DNA from: Molanna angustata
Lineage: Eukaryota; Arthropoda; Insecta; Trichoptera; Molannidae
NCBI GenBank assembly: GCA_963576475.1
Contig: OY754987.1
Coordinates: 6,996,536-7,060,535, forward strand
Direction: 5' to 3'
Length of the DNA: 64,000 nt
Positions within the stretch are counted from its first letter, which is position 1. Each line of letters begins with the position of its first letter. Below, in pieces: positions 31,129 through 41,382 of the stretch. Under the pieces are notes generated by a model that searched no databases, was not told the origin of the DNA, and saw only the letters and a program-made list of their open reading frames with translations. The position numbers and the translations under genes were made by a program.

Positions 31129-31439
31129 GATATCTCTCTTCCCTCATGTTTTTCTTCTATTCTCCTTCTTACCCTTGCCCCATTTTCCTTCCTACCACTT
31201 TATTTGCCCCATTTCTTTTCCCTTCCCTCCCCTCTATGTATATATATATTTTTTTTCTTATTTTGTGTTGTTTTTACATTCCTACTAAAGTTTCTTTAGT
31301 TTTTGCTTTTCAGCTTTCTTTCTATAATTGTTATATTTATATATGCCTTTTTTATGTATTGTGATATTTATTTTTTTAATTAGGTTGACTGGAAGACGTT
31401 AATTCATTAACAAGTCCGCATTTTGGCTATTATAGTGTT
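31129..31439 (+). other. T-rich LINE-like 3' UTR segment
   Basis: Pyrimidine-rich DNA (CCTTCTTACCCTTGCCCC, CTTTTCCCTTCCCTCCCC) followed by TTGACTGGAAGACGTTAATT. The latter also occurs at 12612, so this is probably the 3' end of another LINE inserted beside the RTE fragment. Confidence 0.35.
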
Positions 31440-32226
31440 TTACTGGCTAGAATGCTCCAAGAAATGAATGAAGCATCTAAGAAGGTAGGCCTCTGTATGA
31501 ATCTGGCAAAAACGAAGGTGATGGGCACAGAAGGCTCTCAAATTATGGTGGACGGCAACCAAATTGAAAATGTAAAACACTATGTATATTTGGGGCACAC
31601 CATACAATTGGGCAGAGAAAACCAAACTGCTGAAGTCCAAAGAAGAATTGGACTAAGCTGGGCAGCCTTTGGAAAAATGGGTCATATACTTAAAAACCGC
31701 AAAATACCCAAATTATACGAAACGTGCATATCACCAGTAGCAACATATGGCTTAGAGACTGCGACACTGACACTGAGACACTGAGGATTACTCAAAGAGC
31801 CATGGAAAGAGCCTTGTTGGGTATAACCTTGAGAGATAGAGTGCGGAATGAAATAATTAGGCAACAAACAAGCATTATAGATGTCGCCAAACGTATAGCA
31901 ACTCTAAAATGGCGGTGGGCAGGTCATGTGGCCAGAAGCTCAGATAACAGATGGCCAAAAAGAGTCATAACATGGAGACCAAGAGCAGCAACCAGGAGCG
32001 TGGGGAGACCACCATTGCGATGGAGAGACGACATTGTAAGATATGCTGGTATAAACTGGATGCAGGCAGCTCAAGACATAGCAAAGTGGAGAGAAATGGA
32101 GGAGGCCTTCGTGCAGGAGTGGACGGGAGTAGGCTAACAAGAAGAAGAAGTGTTTTCTTATGTACATGATGCTTTGTATGAATTTTATTTTAGCCAATAA
32201 AGTTATATTATTATTATTATTATTAT
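31440..32226 (+). mobile_element. RTE LINE, 3' end with two coding frames
   Basis: Two overlapping plus-strand frames, 31452-31784 and 31724-32137, are one reading frame broken by a frameshift near 31770. The first reads ASKKVGLCMNLAKTKVMGTE, VKHYVYLGHTIQLGRENQTA, GLSWAAFGKMGHILKN and ISPVATYGLET; the second AQRAMERALLGITLRDRVR-like text, LKWRWAGHVARSSDNRWPKR, SVGRPPLRWRDDIVRYAG and NWMQAAQDIAKWREMEEAFV, ending WTGVG. This is the post-RT domain and C-terminus of an RTE-clade protein; the RT core is missing (5' truncation). The 3' UTR has AGAAGAAGAAG, an AATAAAG signal at 32196 and a (TTA)n tail at 32208-32226, typical of RTE elements. It is younger than most copies here. Confidence 0.8.
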
Positions 32227-32246
32227 AATATTGCTTAAGTATTTAA

Positions 32247-32325
32247 GTGATGCAAGACTGGTGTGTGGGTATACACGCATGTATCGTGATTTCTTTTATT
32301 ATGCGATACACACCCGTTTTGTATG
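32247..32325 (+). mobile_element. Rep-C, 3' half (after RTE insertion)
   Basis: GACTGGTGTGTGGGTATACA, CGCATGTATCGTG and TATGCGATACACACCCG continue the Rep-C copy interrupted at 31128. It lacks the last 60 bp. Confidence 0.6.
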
Positions 32326-32365
32326 TAGCTATATATCAAAACATTTTTTGGATAGATAAATACAT

Positions 32366-32487
32366 ACCATCACGACATATTCCACAATGCGGGGAAACCT
32401 GCGGCAGGTGTGCGGGTGTGCAGTACCTTGGTAAAGGAAACAAGCCACATACGTGTATCGCCACACACCAGTCTCGTCTCACCATTA
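32366..32487 (-). mobile_element. Rep-C, 3' part, inverted
   Basis: TACCATCACGACATATTCCA, GGTGTGCGGGTGTGCAG and CACACACCAGTCTCGTCTC are the reverse complement of the distal Rep-C blocks. With the preceding fragment it makes a head-to-head pair that could fold back. Confidence 0.7.
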
Positions 32488-32794
32488 ACATTTGATATTT
32501 TGAAAATTTAAATTTGAAATCCGTGTATTGCGTAATTTAAATTCTATATTTTTTTCAGTGGTTGTCAAATTTGTACTCTATCGAAATTGTATCAGTTTGC
32601 AAGTGTACAACATTTGTTGACACGATGTTTTTATGTGTATCTGTAGAGATACAGTTATATTGTATGTAGTATCTATAGAATCAATAGTATCAACTGTATT
32701 GGGTGAAAATATTAACTGACAAACATCAGGGCCGACTACAGACTTCGTTTGCCTAAATATATTTTATTTTATTCATTAAATATAATCCCTTTAA
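32488..32794. other. Unassigned AT-rich stretch
   Basis: About 300 bp without an assignable feature; contains TTTTTTTCAGTGG at 32549, similar to the family N terminus but without a partner. Confidence 0.35.
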
Positions 32795-32965
32795 AACGCA
32801 TTGGGCGCTCACAGAGCGGTTCGTATTAATAATCCAGTGGTCGCGAGTTTGATCCTGCCACGGCCGATTTCGTTCACCTATAGCACGAGCATTCATGCTT
32901 AGTTCATAAAACTAAGTTCAGAGAAACGAACTCCTGAAAGATGTAAATGTAAGTAGAGTAAACAA
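32795..32965 (+). mobile_element. SINE-A, diverged
   Basis: ACAGAGCGGTTCGTATTAAT, CCAGTGGTCGCGAGTTTGAT, CGATTTCGTTCACCTATAGC and ACGAGCATTCATGC identify SINE-A; the A box is damaged and the tail is ACTCCTGAAAGATGTAAATG rather than the consensus. Confidence 0.65.
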
Positions 32966-33159
32966 CGGACATACATATATATAAACAAAACAGGTCATAA
33001 TATGTCTAATATAACTAGTTTTGTTTAGTGTTTTTATTTATTGTTTCATTTATTTTTGTTTGGATACATTAAAATCATGTTGCTATATAAATATGCATTT
33101 TCATGGAAACTGTATATAGAATACATGGAAAAATAATGTATTTAAATGTATTGATGTGA

Positions 33160-33215
33160 GTGTGAAATATTCCACCTCGGTACAGGCAAAGCCTAGTGAG
33201 GTGGATATAATAATG
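33160..33215 (+). mobile_element. LINE-K 3'-end hairpin
   Basis: TCCACCTC (33171) pairs perfectly with GAGGTGGA (33198-33205) around GGTACAGGCAAAGCCTAGT. Differs at several stem positions from the copy at 47226 while keeping pairing. Confidence 0.6.
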
Positions 33216-33424
33216 ATATGTTAAAAATGATATTGTTAATTTTTATTAATAAATAAATAAATATAAGACGATGAATGAATGTTAACGAAGCGATCAAATT
33301 GTGCCAAGATAGAAAAATGTGGCGTTCTTTTCTCTCTGCCTGCCCTGCGAGGAACATGGCATGATGGTATGTACCAATGTATATATGTAAATTTACTCCG
33401 AAATTTTCCTCAAAAAATATCAAT

Positions 33425-33600
33425 ATTTTTTTTTATATACATATAAAAAGAATTAGTGAGTCTTTGCAACAATTACATTTACATCCTCATACAATCCCTT
33501 ACCTCAGCATAAATGCTTTTGTTTTGGTGAACGAAATCAGCCATAGCAATGTATTACTAACCCAGCGTGCTAACCGCTCTGCCACCGCCCATCTATCAGA
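33425..33600 (-). mobile_element. SINE-A
   Basis: Reversed head GCTAACCGCTCTGCCACCGC at 33569 and body GGTGAACGAAATC..AGCATAAATGC; the B box has been largely lost (deletion around CCATAGCAATGTATTAC). T-run of the tail near 33427. Confidence 0.7.
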
Positions 33601-33929
33601 ATGAAAAAAATAGTATTCCTTACAAATTTATTTTTGTATAATGATACCATTAGGTTTAATAGCCCCAGACAGGTAGTGAGTTGATTGAACCCGAAGAGAC
33701 TGCCCTGAACATTGTCTGTCATAAACAACACGCTTTGTTAACAACCGCACTGGATTGATTTTTGAATGTTTTACATACTCATATTGTGAAGATAAATTTA
33801 TTCACTGAAAATGTTTCATCTATATCCAATATCGTTAGGTGACCAAGCGTATGATGAGGGTGGTCTGTGTCCAATAGAAAATTAACGTTTGTGTGTATTA
33901 AAATATTGCTTTAATTTAATATTTACAAT
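33601..33929. other. Unassigned stretch
   Basis: No repeat family or frame recognised in about 330 bp of AT-rich DNA. Confidence 0.4.
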
Positions 33930-34145
33930 GGTAAATATTGATTAGCTCCCATATTAAGAAGAACCTCAAGATGTGGGGGTACCTGCCTGTAGATGACGAT
34001 GTTAATTGTGATTGTGGCGAAACCCAGGATGACAGCCACCTACTGATGTGTCCACTGATGAGGGGAGGCTGTACACCTAGGGAACTGATTATGGCCAATG
34101 ACAAAGCGATAAAAATAACGGCTTACTGGAGTGGCAGAATTTAGC
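33930..34145 (+). mobile_element. LINE C-terminal Cys-His remnant
   Basis: Plus-strand frame ending at the TAG at 34142-34144 reads SHIKKNLKMWGYLPVDDDVN, CDCGETQDDSHLLMCPLM and later ANDKAIKITAYWSGRI. C-x-C-x7-H-x3-C following a W-G segment is the end of non-LTR reverse transcriptase proteins. 5'-truncated; no recognisable 3' UTR. Confidence 0.6.
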
Positions 34146-34179
34146 CCGGACACGGAAAGTAAGTAAATATTGATTAAAT

Positions 34180-34456
34180 AGTAAGGTTATGGTGTTTGAA
34201 AAGAGTGAAAGGAGAACAGCGAGCCAAACAAAAGTAGAGAACGAATGGCTCGAGCAAGTCGACGAATATCTGGGAAGCATGTTTCAACGGAATGGACGGA
34301 TTGAAAGAAGAGTTATGGCAGGAAACAGAGTGAATGGAGCAATAAAACCAGTTATGAATGACCGCAACATATCAAAAGATACTAAAGTTGCCATTCATAA
34401 CGCTATCTTAGTGCCAACCTTGACGTATGCAAGTGAAACCTGGACACGGCAGTAAT
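34180..34456 (+). mobile_element. RTE LINE internal fragment
   Basis: VDEYLGSMFQRNGRIERRVM, AGNRVNGAIKPVMNDRNISK and VAIHNAILVPTLTYASETW match the RTE post-RT block (YLGS...DG....DI.RRV.AG....GAL..I........L.lh....P.L.YGSE.W). Truncated at both ends. Confidence 0.7.
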
Positions 34457-34949
34457 ATGCAAATATGTCATGTTTCTGCATAACATAAATACCCAAAATG
34501 TCGTTATTACAGAAACAGTTTTTGCTATAAAATTGCTAATATCTTGAAAATATTATATCAGAGTATTGTTCATTTTATAGCAAAAGTGGCTATATCTCAG
34601 TTAGTGTCTTTTGTGGGTTTGCTGTTTTCTGCATAACTACACTCATATTATCTGTCGATTTAAGTAAAAATCTACTTCATAGGCCTTGCAGTTAAAAAGT
34701 ATTAAACTAAGTTAAATTTCAAAAAACTCACACAATAGAATAAAAATGAAAAAATAAACTGTTATTTCTTTCAAAGGCATATCTTTTGAGGGTATTGGGG
34801 AATAGATTTTCATAATTTACTATTTAGCCTACTATAGACTATAAGCCGGTTGAAGGTAGAGGTAATAGTTAAAAAATGGACACTATCTACAAACAGGAAT
34901 TCCCATTTAGATTACTTCGTATTAAATTTTGTATTTGCAAAATAAATTT
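34457..34949. other. Unnamed old repeat, partly matching 10620-10870 inverted
   Basis: TAAAAATCTACTTCATAGGC, CAGTTAAAAAGTATTAAAC and GGCATATCTTTTGAGGGTAT are reverse-complement relatives of strings at 10620-10830. Class unknown, non-coding. Confidence 0.4.
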
Positions 34950-35398
34950 CACGACCGATTTCGTTCACCTATGGCACAAGCATATGTATGTATGTATGTA
35001 TATATATTTTATTTAGATTTAAAAAATAGATGCACTTTCTTTTATCTAGTATAACCAATAAGCATATTTACAAGTTGAAAAAATAAAAAGTTTTCACAGT
35101 ATGAAATATATAAAAACAACAAAAAACAAGAAAAAATTCAAATTTACACAAAAATACAAAGAAGTATACAATATCTTACTTTTCTTTTATTTATTCAACA
35201 CTTAGGCGACGAAAAGCGGCAAGACCAGATGCTTCCTTCACACATTCTGGCAAATCATTAAACAGTTGATGTACTTTGTAATACATATTATTTTGTGTAC
35301 CTGTCATTATGCTTAATTTAAGGAACGTATGAGGATGTATACGTAACTACTTGTTACTACAAGGACATATTCATTCTATTAAAAAAATAAGGACAATT
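34950..35398 (+). mobile_element. SINE-A body and tail, split by a LINE
   Basis: CACGACCGATTTCGTTCACC and TGGCACAAGCATA (34950-34987), then, beyond a LINE insert, ATGCTTAATTTAAGGAACGT, GAGGATGTATACG and ACAAGGACATATTCATTC with A-rich tail (35311-35395). The tRNA head is missing. Confidence 0.7.
34988..35310 (-). mobile_element. CR1/jockey-like LINE 3' end inserted in SINE-A
   Basis: Minus-strand reading from about 35305 gives NNMYYKVHQLFNDLPECVKE and ASGLAAFRRL then a stop, matching the closing FN.LP..V.....l..FK..L segment. A short 3' UTR and a (TACA)n tail (34985-35000) follow. Heavily 5'-truncated. Confidence 0.6.
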
Positions 35399-35511
35399 TT
35401 GGAATTCAAAAGATAACTTATTTTACATAATTAGGTTTTTAAGATTTCTAAAAGAAATATTTAAAAGGAAATTAGGTATGTTAACTTTTCATTAAGTATA
35501 GGTAAGTACCT

Positions 35512-35714
35512 ATTTTTTTTTTTAATTTATAGGTATTAAAATGGTATAAAGAATTAATATGTCCTTGTGAAAAGTAAATATATATCCTCATACATTCCCT
35601 AAACAAAGCATTAATGTTTATACTTAAGGTGAACGAAATCGGTCGAGGCAGGATTCGAACTCGCGACCATTGGATTACTAACCCAGCGCGCTAACCGTTC
35701 TGCCACCACCCATC
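35512..35714 (-). mobile_element. SINE-A, full length
   Basis: Reversed copy with T-run at 35514-35524, AATATGTCCTTGTGAAAAGT, CATTCCCTAAACAAAGCATT, GGCAGGATTCGAACTCGCGA (B box) and GCGCTAACCGTTCTGCCACC (A box), ending ACCCATCT. Confidence 0.85.
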
Positions 35715-36281
35715 TGAAATTTCTCTAGTTAGAACACGTGTCATTTTGGCAATTTGGTAGTAGGTTTGGTGACGGGATAGGCTCCAAGGTACTTTTTGGA
35801 AGCTCATTTCGCCTTACTCTTAAAAGTTACGTCTTCAACAAAAATATATATTATTTTCTCATTATTTGTCTATACATTGGCCCGATACATTTTTTTTTAT
35901 TTTGTGTACTTTGTTCATAGTATTTTTTTTAATAGTACCTGTTTTCTCAGATTATTTATCCATAACTCAAAACTTATAAGGCTTAGAAACATGAATGTTT
36001 CTTTAAATGATAGATATTTTATAAATCTAAACATTCGCTCGATACGTTTTCACACAATCTTCTCACTTTTTTGTAAAATCAAATAAACCATAGTATTTTA
36101 TGTAACGCTCAATTCAAATTCACTAACTTGGGCGCACACGATTGTAATCTTTAAGGACGTACATTCTCATACAATAGTTTCAAATTTTGCATTTGACTCG
36201 CCTACATTGCCTTACCCTGCCCCTTAAAGGAATTTGAAAAACAAAAATGTTTAAATAACCTTACTATATTGAAAAATCTAC
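35715..36281. other. Unassigned stretch
   Basis: AT-rich; a plus-strand 96-codon frame at 35796-36086 is hydrophobic but has no start context, motif or repeat copy supporting it. Confidence 0.35.
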
Positions 36282-36352
36282 AATTGGGTTCGTACCTGGG
36301 TCCAGCTCACTACTTACTCGGCTATCGACCCACTAATGTACAATGGAAAATA
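36282..36352 (-). mobile_element. tRNA-like head, third SINE type
   Basis: On the minus strand GGTCGATAGCCGAGTAAGTA (A-box-like) is followed by GGTACGAACCCA (B-box-like), with about 30 bp between, as in tRNA-derived promoters. No tail was identified. Confidence 0.35.
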
Positions 36353-36424
36353 TGGGATTGTTAGACGAGCAACGTAATGAGAAATGGCCGACAATTTACA
36401 ATATATACATAGGTATCTTATTAT

Positions 36425-36520
36425 GTTGTAATCTAGTTGCTTGGAAGAAATTGCCTAATAGCAATAAATGCTCCAGTATACCTATTATGTACAGAAATAT
36501 AAAAAAATAAATGAATAAAT
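36425..36520 (+). mobile_element. LINE-J 3' end
   Basis: AGTTGCTTGGAAGAAATTGC with hairpin ATTGCC-TAAT-aGCAAT, AAATGCTCCAGTATACC and an A-rich tail. Confidence 0.55.
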
Positions 36521-36644
36521 CTACAAAATGAGGCAACATGTAATAATTGATTACCTAAAAAAAACAATTGTTAATATTTATTTGTGAATATATTTACTGA
36601 AATACTAGCAATTTAATATTAATATATTATACATTAGAATCGTT

Positions 36645-36955
36645 ATACATTCATTCATTCATACCTAAAAGGCATATCCAACCACGTTGAGTAACCAGCG
36701 ATAGGTGTGCGAATTCGCATATCTTATAAAATAAAGCACGACACGTGCTTGTATACCATCACACCAGTCTCGTTTTATCTAAAAAGGCACTACCTACATT
36801 CAATATAGGTGATAAACCTCATTTCTGAACTATCTTAGATGTTATTGTTGCCTGTTGTATTTTCGATTACCCGTCACTTACGGAACACCCCAAAACTATG
36901 ATACCAGAAAAGAGTGGAAACACTATTCTAAGCCGGCGCCTCACAGCAAATTGAG
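36645..36955 (-). mobile_element. Rep-C, full length
   Basis: Begins with the reversed (GAAT)n tail CATTCATTCATACC, runs through ACCAGCGATAGGTGTGCG, CACACCAGTCTCG, TGTTGCCTGTTGTATTTTCG and ends CTAAGCCGGCGCCTCACAGC. Together with 38788-39092 it defines both ends of the family (about 305 bp). Confidence 0.75.
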
Positions 36956-37440
36956 CTGCGGACAAATGTACCTAATTGGTCTATTTGTGTATATGTAGGT
37001 ACATATTTTCAATATGTATATTTTGTACCTATACCTATTCTAAATTTGTCCCATAAATAAATATGAAATTAATAGGTACAAGATTTATTTGGTTTGGCCG
37101 CATTGAAAGAATGAATGATGACAACCGGACCCTTTTCAGGAGCCACATTATACAGGAATAATTCATTATTTTGCTACCAGCAGTGAGTACCTACATGTAA
37201 CATGAAATCAAATATGGGCTGATTAAGTTACAATAACTTATGTTATTTACATTTATATTATTGTCAGAATTTTATTTGTACGTTGCCCATTTTTAAAAAT
37301 AATTAAATAAATAATAATGGATCGATAAGGGCAGGTTAGTTGTTAAGGGTCTATCAAGCCGAAACAATTGTACCAACTGTGAAAAGAAATAAATATTTGC
37401 AGAACCTAAATGAATGACTTGATTAAAAAAACTTATATTA
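36956..37440. other. Unassigned; possible RTE trace
   Basis: At 37090-37150 the plus strand reads IWFGRIERMNDDNRTLFRSH, similar to the RWFGHxxRM block of RTE proteins, but too short to be sure. Otherwise AT-rich with TAGGTACATA-type strings. Confidence 0.3.
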
Positions 37441-37521
37441 TGTATGTACTTACAGTATCTACACCAATGTATGTACTTACAGTATCTACACCAATGTATG
37501 TACTTACAGTATCTACACCAA
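37441..37521. repeat. 27-bp tandem repeat, 3 copies
   Basis: TGTATGTACTTACAGTATCT plus ACACCAA repeats at 37441, 37468 and 37495 without differences. Confidence 0.9.
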
Positions 37522-37999
37522 TATACATATATTGTATATCATGGGCCCACGTTAGTAAGGGCCCGTGACGCAAGTCCCAACCACCTTTCACCTGTACTCA
37601 AATACCTATACTAAAATTCCCATACAAAAATTGTACTGAAAATTTTACCTATACTAAAATACCGTCCCATACAAAAAAAAATGTCCTATGACCATCAAAT
37701 TTTGCAGAGATATGGACTGATGACATGATGATCTGCAATTTGTGACGTAATATTTTCGCATGAGCCTTGAAATTTTATTAGTCAATTTTTTTGCGTTCTT
37801 ACAAGCGACGAGCGTCACATCCAACTACCTATATCAGTCATTTTGTAAGTGTACACAGGGACTTGCGTCACTTTTCCCCTTTTAATGGGTTTTGTCAGAT
37901 AAATTTTTACAGCAGAATGAACAAAATGAAGTTATATATAAATAAATATAACGTATTTATTTACAATAATAATAATCTTTATTACCTACCTATGTAAAA
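37522..37999. other. Unassigned stretch
   Basis: Contains a local pair of CCTATACTAAAAT..CCATACAAAAA strings (37600-37680) and a (TAA)n run at 37966. No coding or named family. Confidence 0.4.
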
Positions 38000-38415
38000 T
38001 CTAATACAAAACTAAGTACAAGATGGAGAGCTGTTAAAGCATACTTGTTGCCAATACTTTTGTATGGAGTGGAGGGTTGGACTTTCAAAATTTCAACAGT
38101 AAATTAAATTATTAAATCATTCGAGAATGTCTATAGGTACATACAGAAAGTTGTTGCGCATCACATGGGTCGATAGAGTCTCCAATGAAAGATTTCCAAA
38201 TATGATGGAGAAATAAATAGTTCCTGACCACTGTCAATAGACGCAAAGTCGCATATTTTGGCCACATATTCCGTGGTGATAGATATGCCCTTCTACAACT
38301 TGTGGTGGAGGAAAAGATAGAGAGAATACGGAGTATGGGGCGTAAAAGAATATCGTGGCCGGATGCCGCGTCACTGATTAGGTTGGCGCAAGGTCGGCAC
38401 AAGAAGAAGAAGAAT
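38000..38415 (+). mobile_element. RTE-like LINE, post-RT region and C-terminus
   Basis: With frameshifts the plus strand reads RAVKAYLLPILLYGVEGWTF, KISTVN, YRKLLRITWVDRVSNERF, KRRKVAYFGHIFRGDRYALL and WPDAASLIRLAQGRHKKKKN. The LLYG.E.W..........FE...YR..L.I.W.DrvsN..v.........V..RK..Y.GH..R..RY.LL.........G.. series is diagnostic for a common insect RTE/non-LTR subfamily. Ends (AAG)n at 38402. Decayed. Confidence 0.65.
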
Positions 38416-38454
38416 TATCTAAAACACGAATATATACAACATACTGTGGCGGAC

Positions 38455-38500
38455 TTATTCTATTATTGCCCGTAGGCAATTTCTCCCAGTCAATGAAATT
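38455..38500 (-). mobile_element. LINE-J hairpin, fragment
   Basis: TATTGCCCGTAGGCAATTTC read in reverse gives GAAATTGCC-TACG-GGCAAT, the LINE-J 3' hairpin in minus orientation. Confidence 0.5.
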
Positions 38501-38787
38501 TATCGCAAAAAAGACGAAAAAAAAATGTCTAAACCATATTAAAGATCTTATATACCTACGCCATTGAAATAAGTAAATAAAAGGATTTAACCGATGATGG
38601 TGTTAAATAAGTAGGTGTACTTTCTTGTCGGCGATCTGGGATTGATTACCAGCAGAGGAGAAATTCATTTCAATTTATAAATCCCGCAATTCTTACATCT
38701 TCGAGTTATAAAGAATCACTTCCAAATGCAACTAATCCGGCATATAATAGAATTTGTTTTATGCCGCAAATGCTATTGAATATCTTT
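38500..38787. other. Unassigned; possible tRNA-like box
   Basis: GATCTGGGATTGATTACCAG..GGAGAAATTCATTTC (38633-38672) resembles the reversed segment at 45535-45590. Otherwise nothing recognisable. Confidence 0.3.
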
Positions 38788-39092
38788 CATTCATTCATTC
38801 ATACCATCACGGCATATCCCACAATGTGGGGTAACCAGTGAAAGGTGTGCGGGTGTGCATTGCCTTATAAAAGTGAGCACGACATACCTGTGTATACCCA
38901 CACACCAGTATCGTCTCACCTCAAAAGGCACTATACTCAGAATGGGTGGTGAACCTCATTGCTAAACTATGTGAGATGTTATAATTGTTGCCTGTTGTAT
39001 TTTCGATTACCCGGCTCTTACGGTACACTCGAAAACAATAATAGAAAAGAGTGGAAGCACTATTCTAAGCCGATGCCTCACAGCTAATAGTA
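38788..39092 (-). mobile_element. Rep-C, full length
   Basis: Starts CATTCATTCATACCATCACG (tail), then CCCACAATGTGGGGTAACCA, GGTGTGCGGGTGTGCATTGC, GAGCACGACATACCTGTGT, CACACCAGTATCGTCTCACC, TTGCCTGTTGTATTTTCG and ends AAGCCGATGCCTCACAGC. Least diverged copy. Confidence 0.8.
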
Positions 39093-39970
39093 TCTCATGA
39101 AAATAAATACTAATTTGAAAGATAGGAATAAATAAATATAGGTAATAAGTATTTAAATGTAAAAATGTTTAAATCAATTATTGTTCATTTGTAAGAAATA
39201 TTTGTGAAATACCTAAGTCAAATAGTATTAGGTAGGTACCTACCTATAAGAAGATGGTAATTTCTCATGAAAATAAATGAGTAAATACAAGAGATATAAA
39301 TGAAATAAATAATCAAATTATTTGGTACGTACCTACCAGAAGATTGTAATTTCTTGTGAAAATAAATAGATACTAATTTGAAAGATAAGAAAAAATAAAT
39401 ATAGGTAATAAGTACCTACTTAAATATAGACTTGTTATTGTACCTACCTATTTCAAATCAATTATTGTTTATTTGTAAGATATATTTGTTGAATACCTAA
39501 GTCAAATAGTATTAGGTACCTACCTAAAAGAAGATGGTAATTTCTCATGAAAATAAATGAGTAAATACAAGAGATATAAATGAAATAAATAATCAAATTA
39601 TTTGGTACGTACCTACCAGAAGATTGTAATTTCTTGTGAAAATAAATAGATACTAATTTGAAAGATAAGAAAAAATAAATATAGGTAATAAGTACCTACT
39701 TAAATATAGACTTGTTATTGTACCTACCTATTTCAAATCAATTATTGTTTATTTGTAAGATATATTTGTTGAATACCTAAGTCAAATAGTATTAGGTACC
39801 TACCTAAAAGAAGATGGTAATTTCTCATTAAAATAAATGAGTAAATACAAGAGATATTGATGAAATAAGTAATCAAATTATTAGGTACCTACCAGAAGAA
39901 TGTAATTTCTCGTGAAAATAAATACGCAAATACAAGAGATATTGATGAAATAAATATTAAAATTATTTAA
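39092..39970. repeat. 280-bp tandem array, about three copies
   Basis: TTTGGTACGTACCTACCAGA recurs at 39321 and 39601, and AATAAATAGATACTAATTTG at 39361 and 39641, giving a period of 280. The second and third units are almost identical; the first (39092-39320) and the end are diverged. Each unit has two related halves (GAAGATGGTAATTTCTCATG and GAAGATTGTAATTTCTTGTG). No ORF. Confidence 0.85.
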
Positions 39971-40224
39971 TCGGTTAAATATTCAGTACCTACTATTTCA
40001 ACAAAATCACGTGGCTTTCAATAAAAATAATATGCACAAAAAATAACAAAAAAATGTGTATACCTATCAACAACTTCAGAACAGGTTATACCTATTGGAG
40101 AATTATTGGACACGTAGTAAATTTTAATAAACTTGTAATTGCCCCCAGCGTCACACTCGATAAAACGATTTTTTTTTTTTGTAAATTGCCCGCGAACCAA
40201 TTTTTTTAAAAAATACATTTATAT

Positions 40225-40860
40225 ATATTTTTATTGGCAAACTTTTTAACATCTTAATAGAGACGAAGTTGGGATATTAATATTATAGAAGAACCTGGAA
40301 CTCAAGGCACCTACAGGGCTTACGACCTGTCATCAGCTGGTTTACGTGATCACTTCACCAATTATGCCTTCCTATTGAGTTCCTTTTTCAATTTATTTTT
40401 TCTTACTTTGAAAGTTCTATATGTGTAAGTGATGTTTCATAGTACCTACTTGAGTTGAGGTTATCACAAAAACGGCGCTATAAAAATCATCCCAATTTAT
40501 TATTATTATTTTTTTTTTTTTTTTGTTGTTGGCTCTTCACCCGTTAAGAGTGTTCTCAGCCATCTAAGTTAAAATATTAAACTGTCAAAATAGAGAAACC
40601 TAAATTATTTTTGTATATTTATTTTACTTCGATCAATTTAAATTTTATGAACAGAGTTAAATTTTAATGTCATTAATTTTGATGAATTTTTTGAGCAAAA
40701 TGTTTACCTGCCTGGAATTGTAGCTCAACAATGTCCTCACATTTGAATAAGAATTTAGAATTTTACGGTATTTTATAAATTAATTGAAATGGTATAAAAG
40801 AATAACGCAAATATTGGATTTCTTCCCTGTCGGGAGTCAAGTTTTAAGATAAATATTTAA
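40225..40860 (+). repeat. Foldback family G, decayed copy
   Basis: AATAGAGACGAAGTTGGGAT, GGCACCTACAGGGCTTACGA and CCTGTCATCAGCTGGTTTAC match the left arm at 60660-60750. At 40820 TTCCCTGTCGGGAGTCAAG is the reverse of a right-arm string at 61235. The distance and inverted order suggest remains of both arms around a long non-matching interior. Confidence 0.55.
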
Positions 40861-41198
40861 GAAAATAATCGATTTACATTCATAAATCGTCCAGCAACTG
40901 ACTACATCAATAATTAAATAATTCGCTAACCCTGGACATGTTTCATGATGACATTTGTCAAATTAGGTCCCGGTGAGGCTGTTGTTGGTGTAATGGACTA
41001 AGGCGTAAATAATTGTAAAATCTTGGAGGTTATTCCTATTCCCCTATTCCCTACCCGTTCAATGGATACTTTTTTTACGAGAGAAACATAAGTTTATATA
41101 CCTATGTAATTATGACTGTAGGTACTGTTAAGCGCACAAAATATTTAGTATCACAAAACTATAGTTCGGTTAATTTTAACATAACGTTAAAAATTTTA
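40861..41198. other. Unassigned stretch
   Basis: No feature recognised in about 340 bp. Confidence 0.4.
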
Positions 41199-41382
41199 GA
41201 TGGGTCGGTGGCAGAGCGGTTAGCGCGCTGGGCTAGTAATCCAGTGGTCGCGAGTTCGAATCCTGCCTCGACCGATTTCGTTCACCTATAGCACAAGCAT
41301 TTATTTTCTTATTTTAGGTAACGTAGGAAGATGTATATGTACTTGTTTAACAAGGACATATTCATTTAAAAAAAAAAAATAA
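41199..41382 (+). mobile_element. SINE-A, full length, near consensus
   Basis: GATGGGTCGGTGGCAGAGCG, GCGCGCTGGGCTAGTAATCC, GAGTTCGAATCC (B box), TTTCGTTCACCTATAGCACA, GTAACGTAGGAAGATG, TTTAACAAGGACATATTC and a 12-A tail. The best-preserved A and B boxes in the window. Confidence 0.9.
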
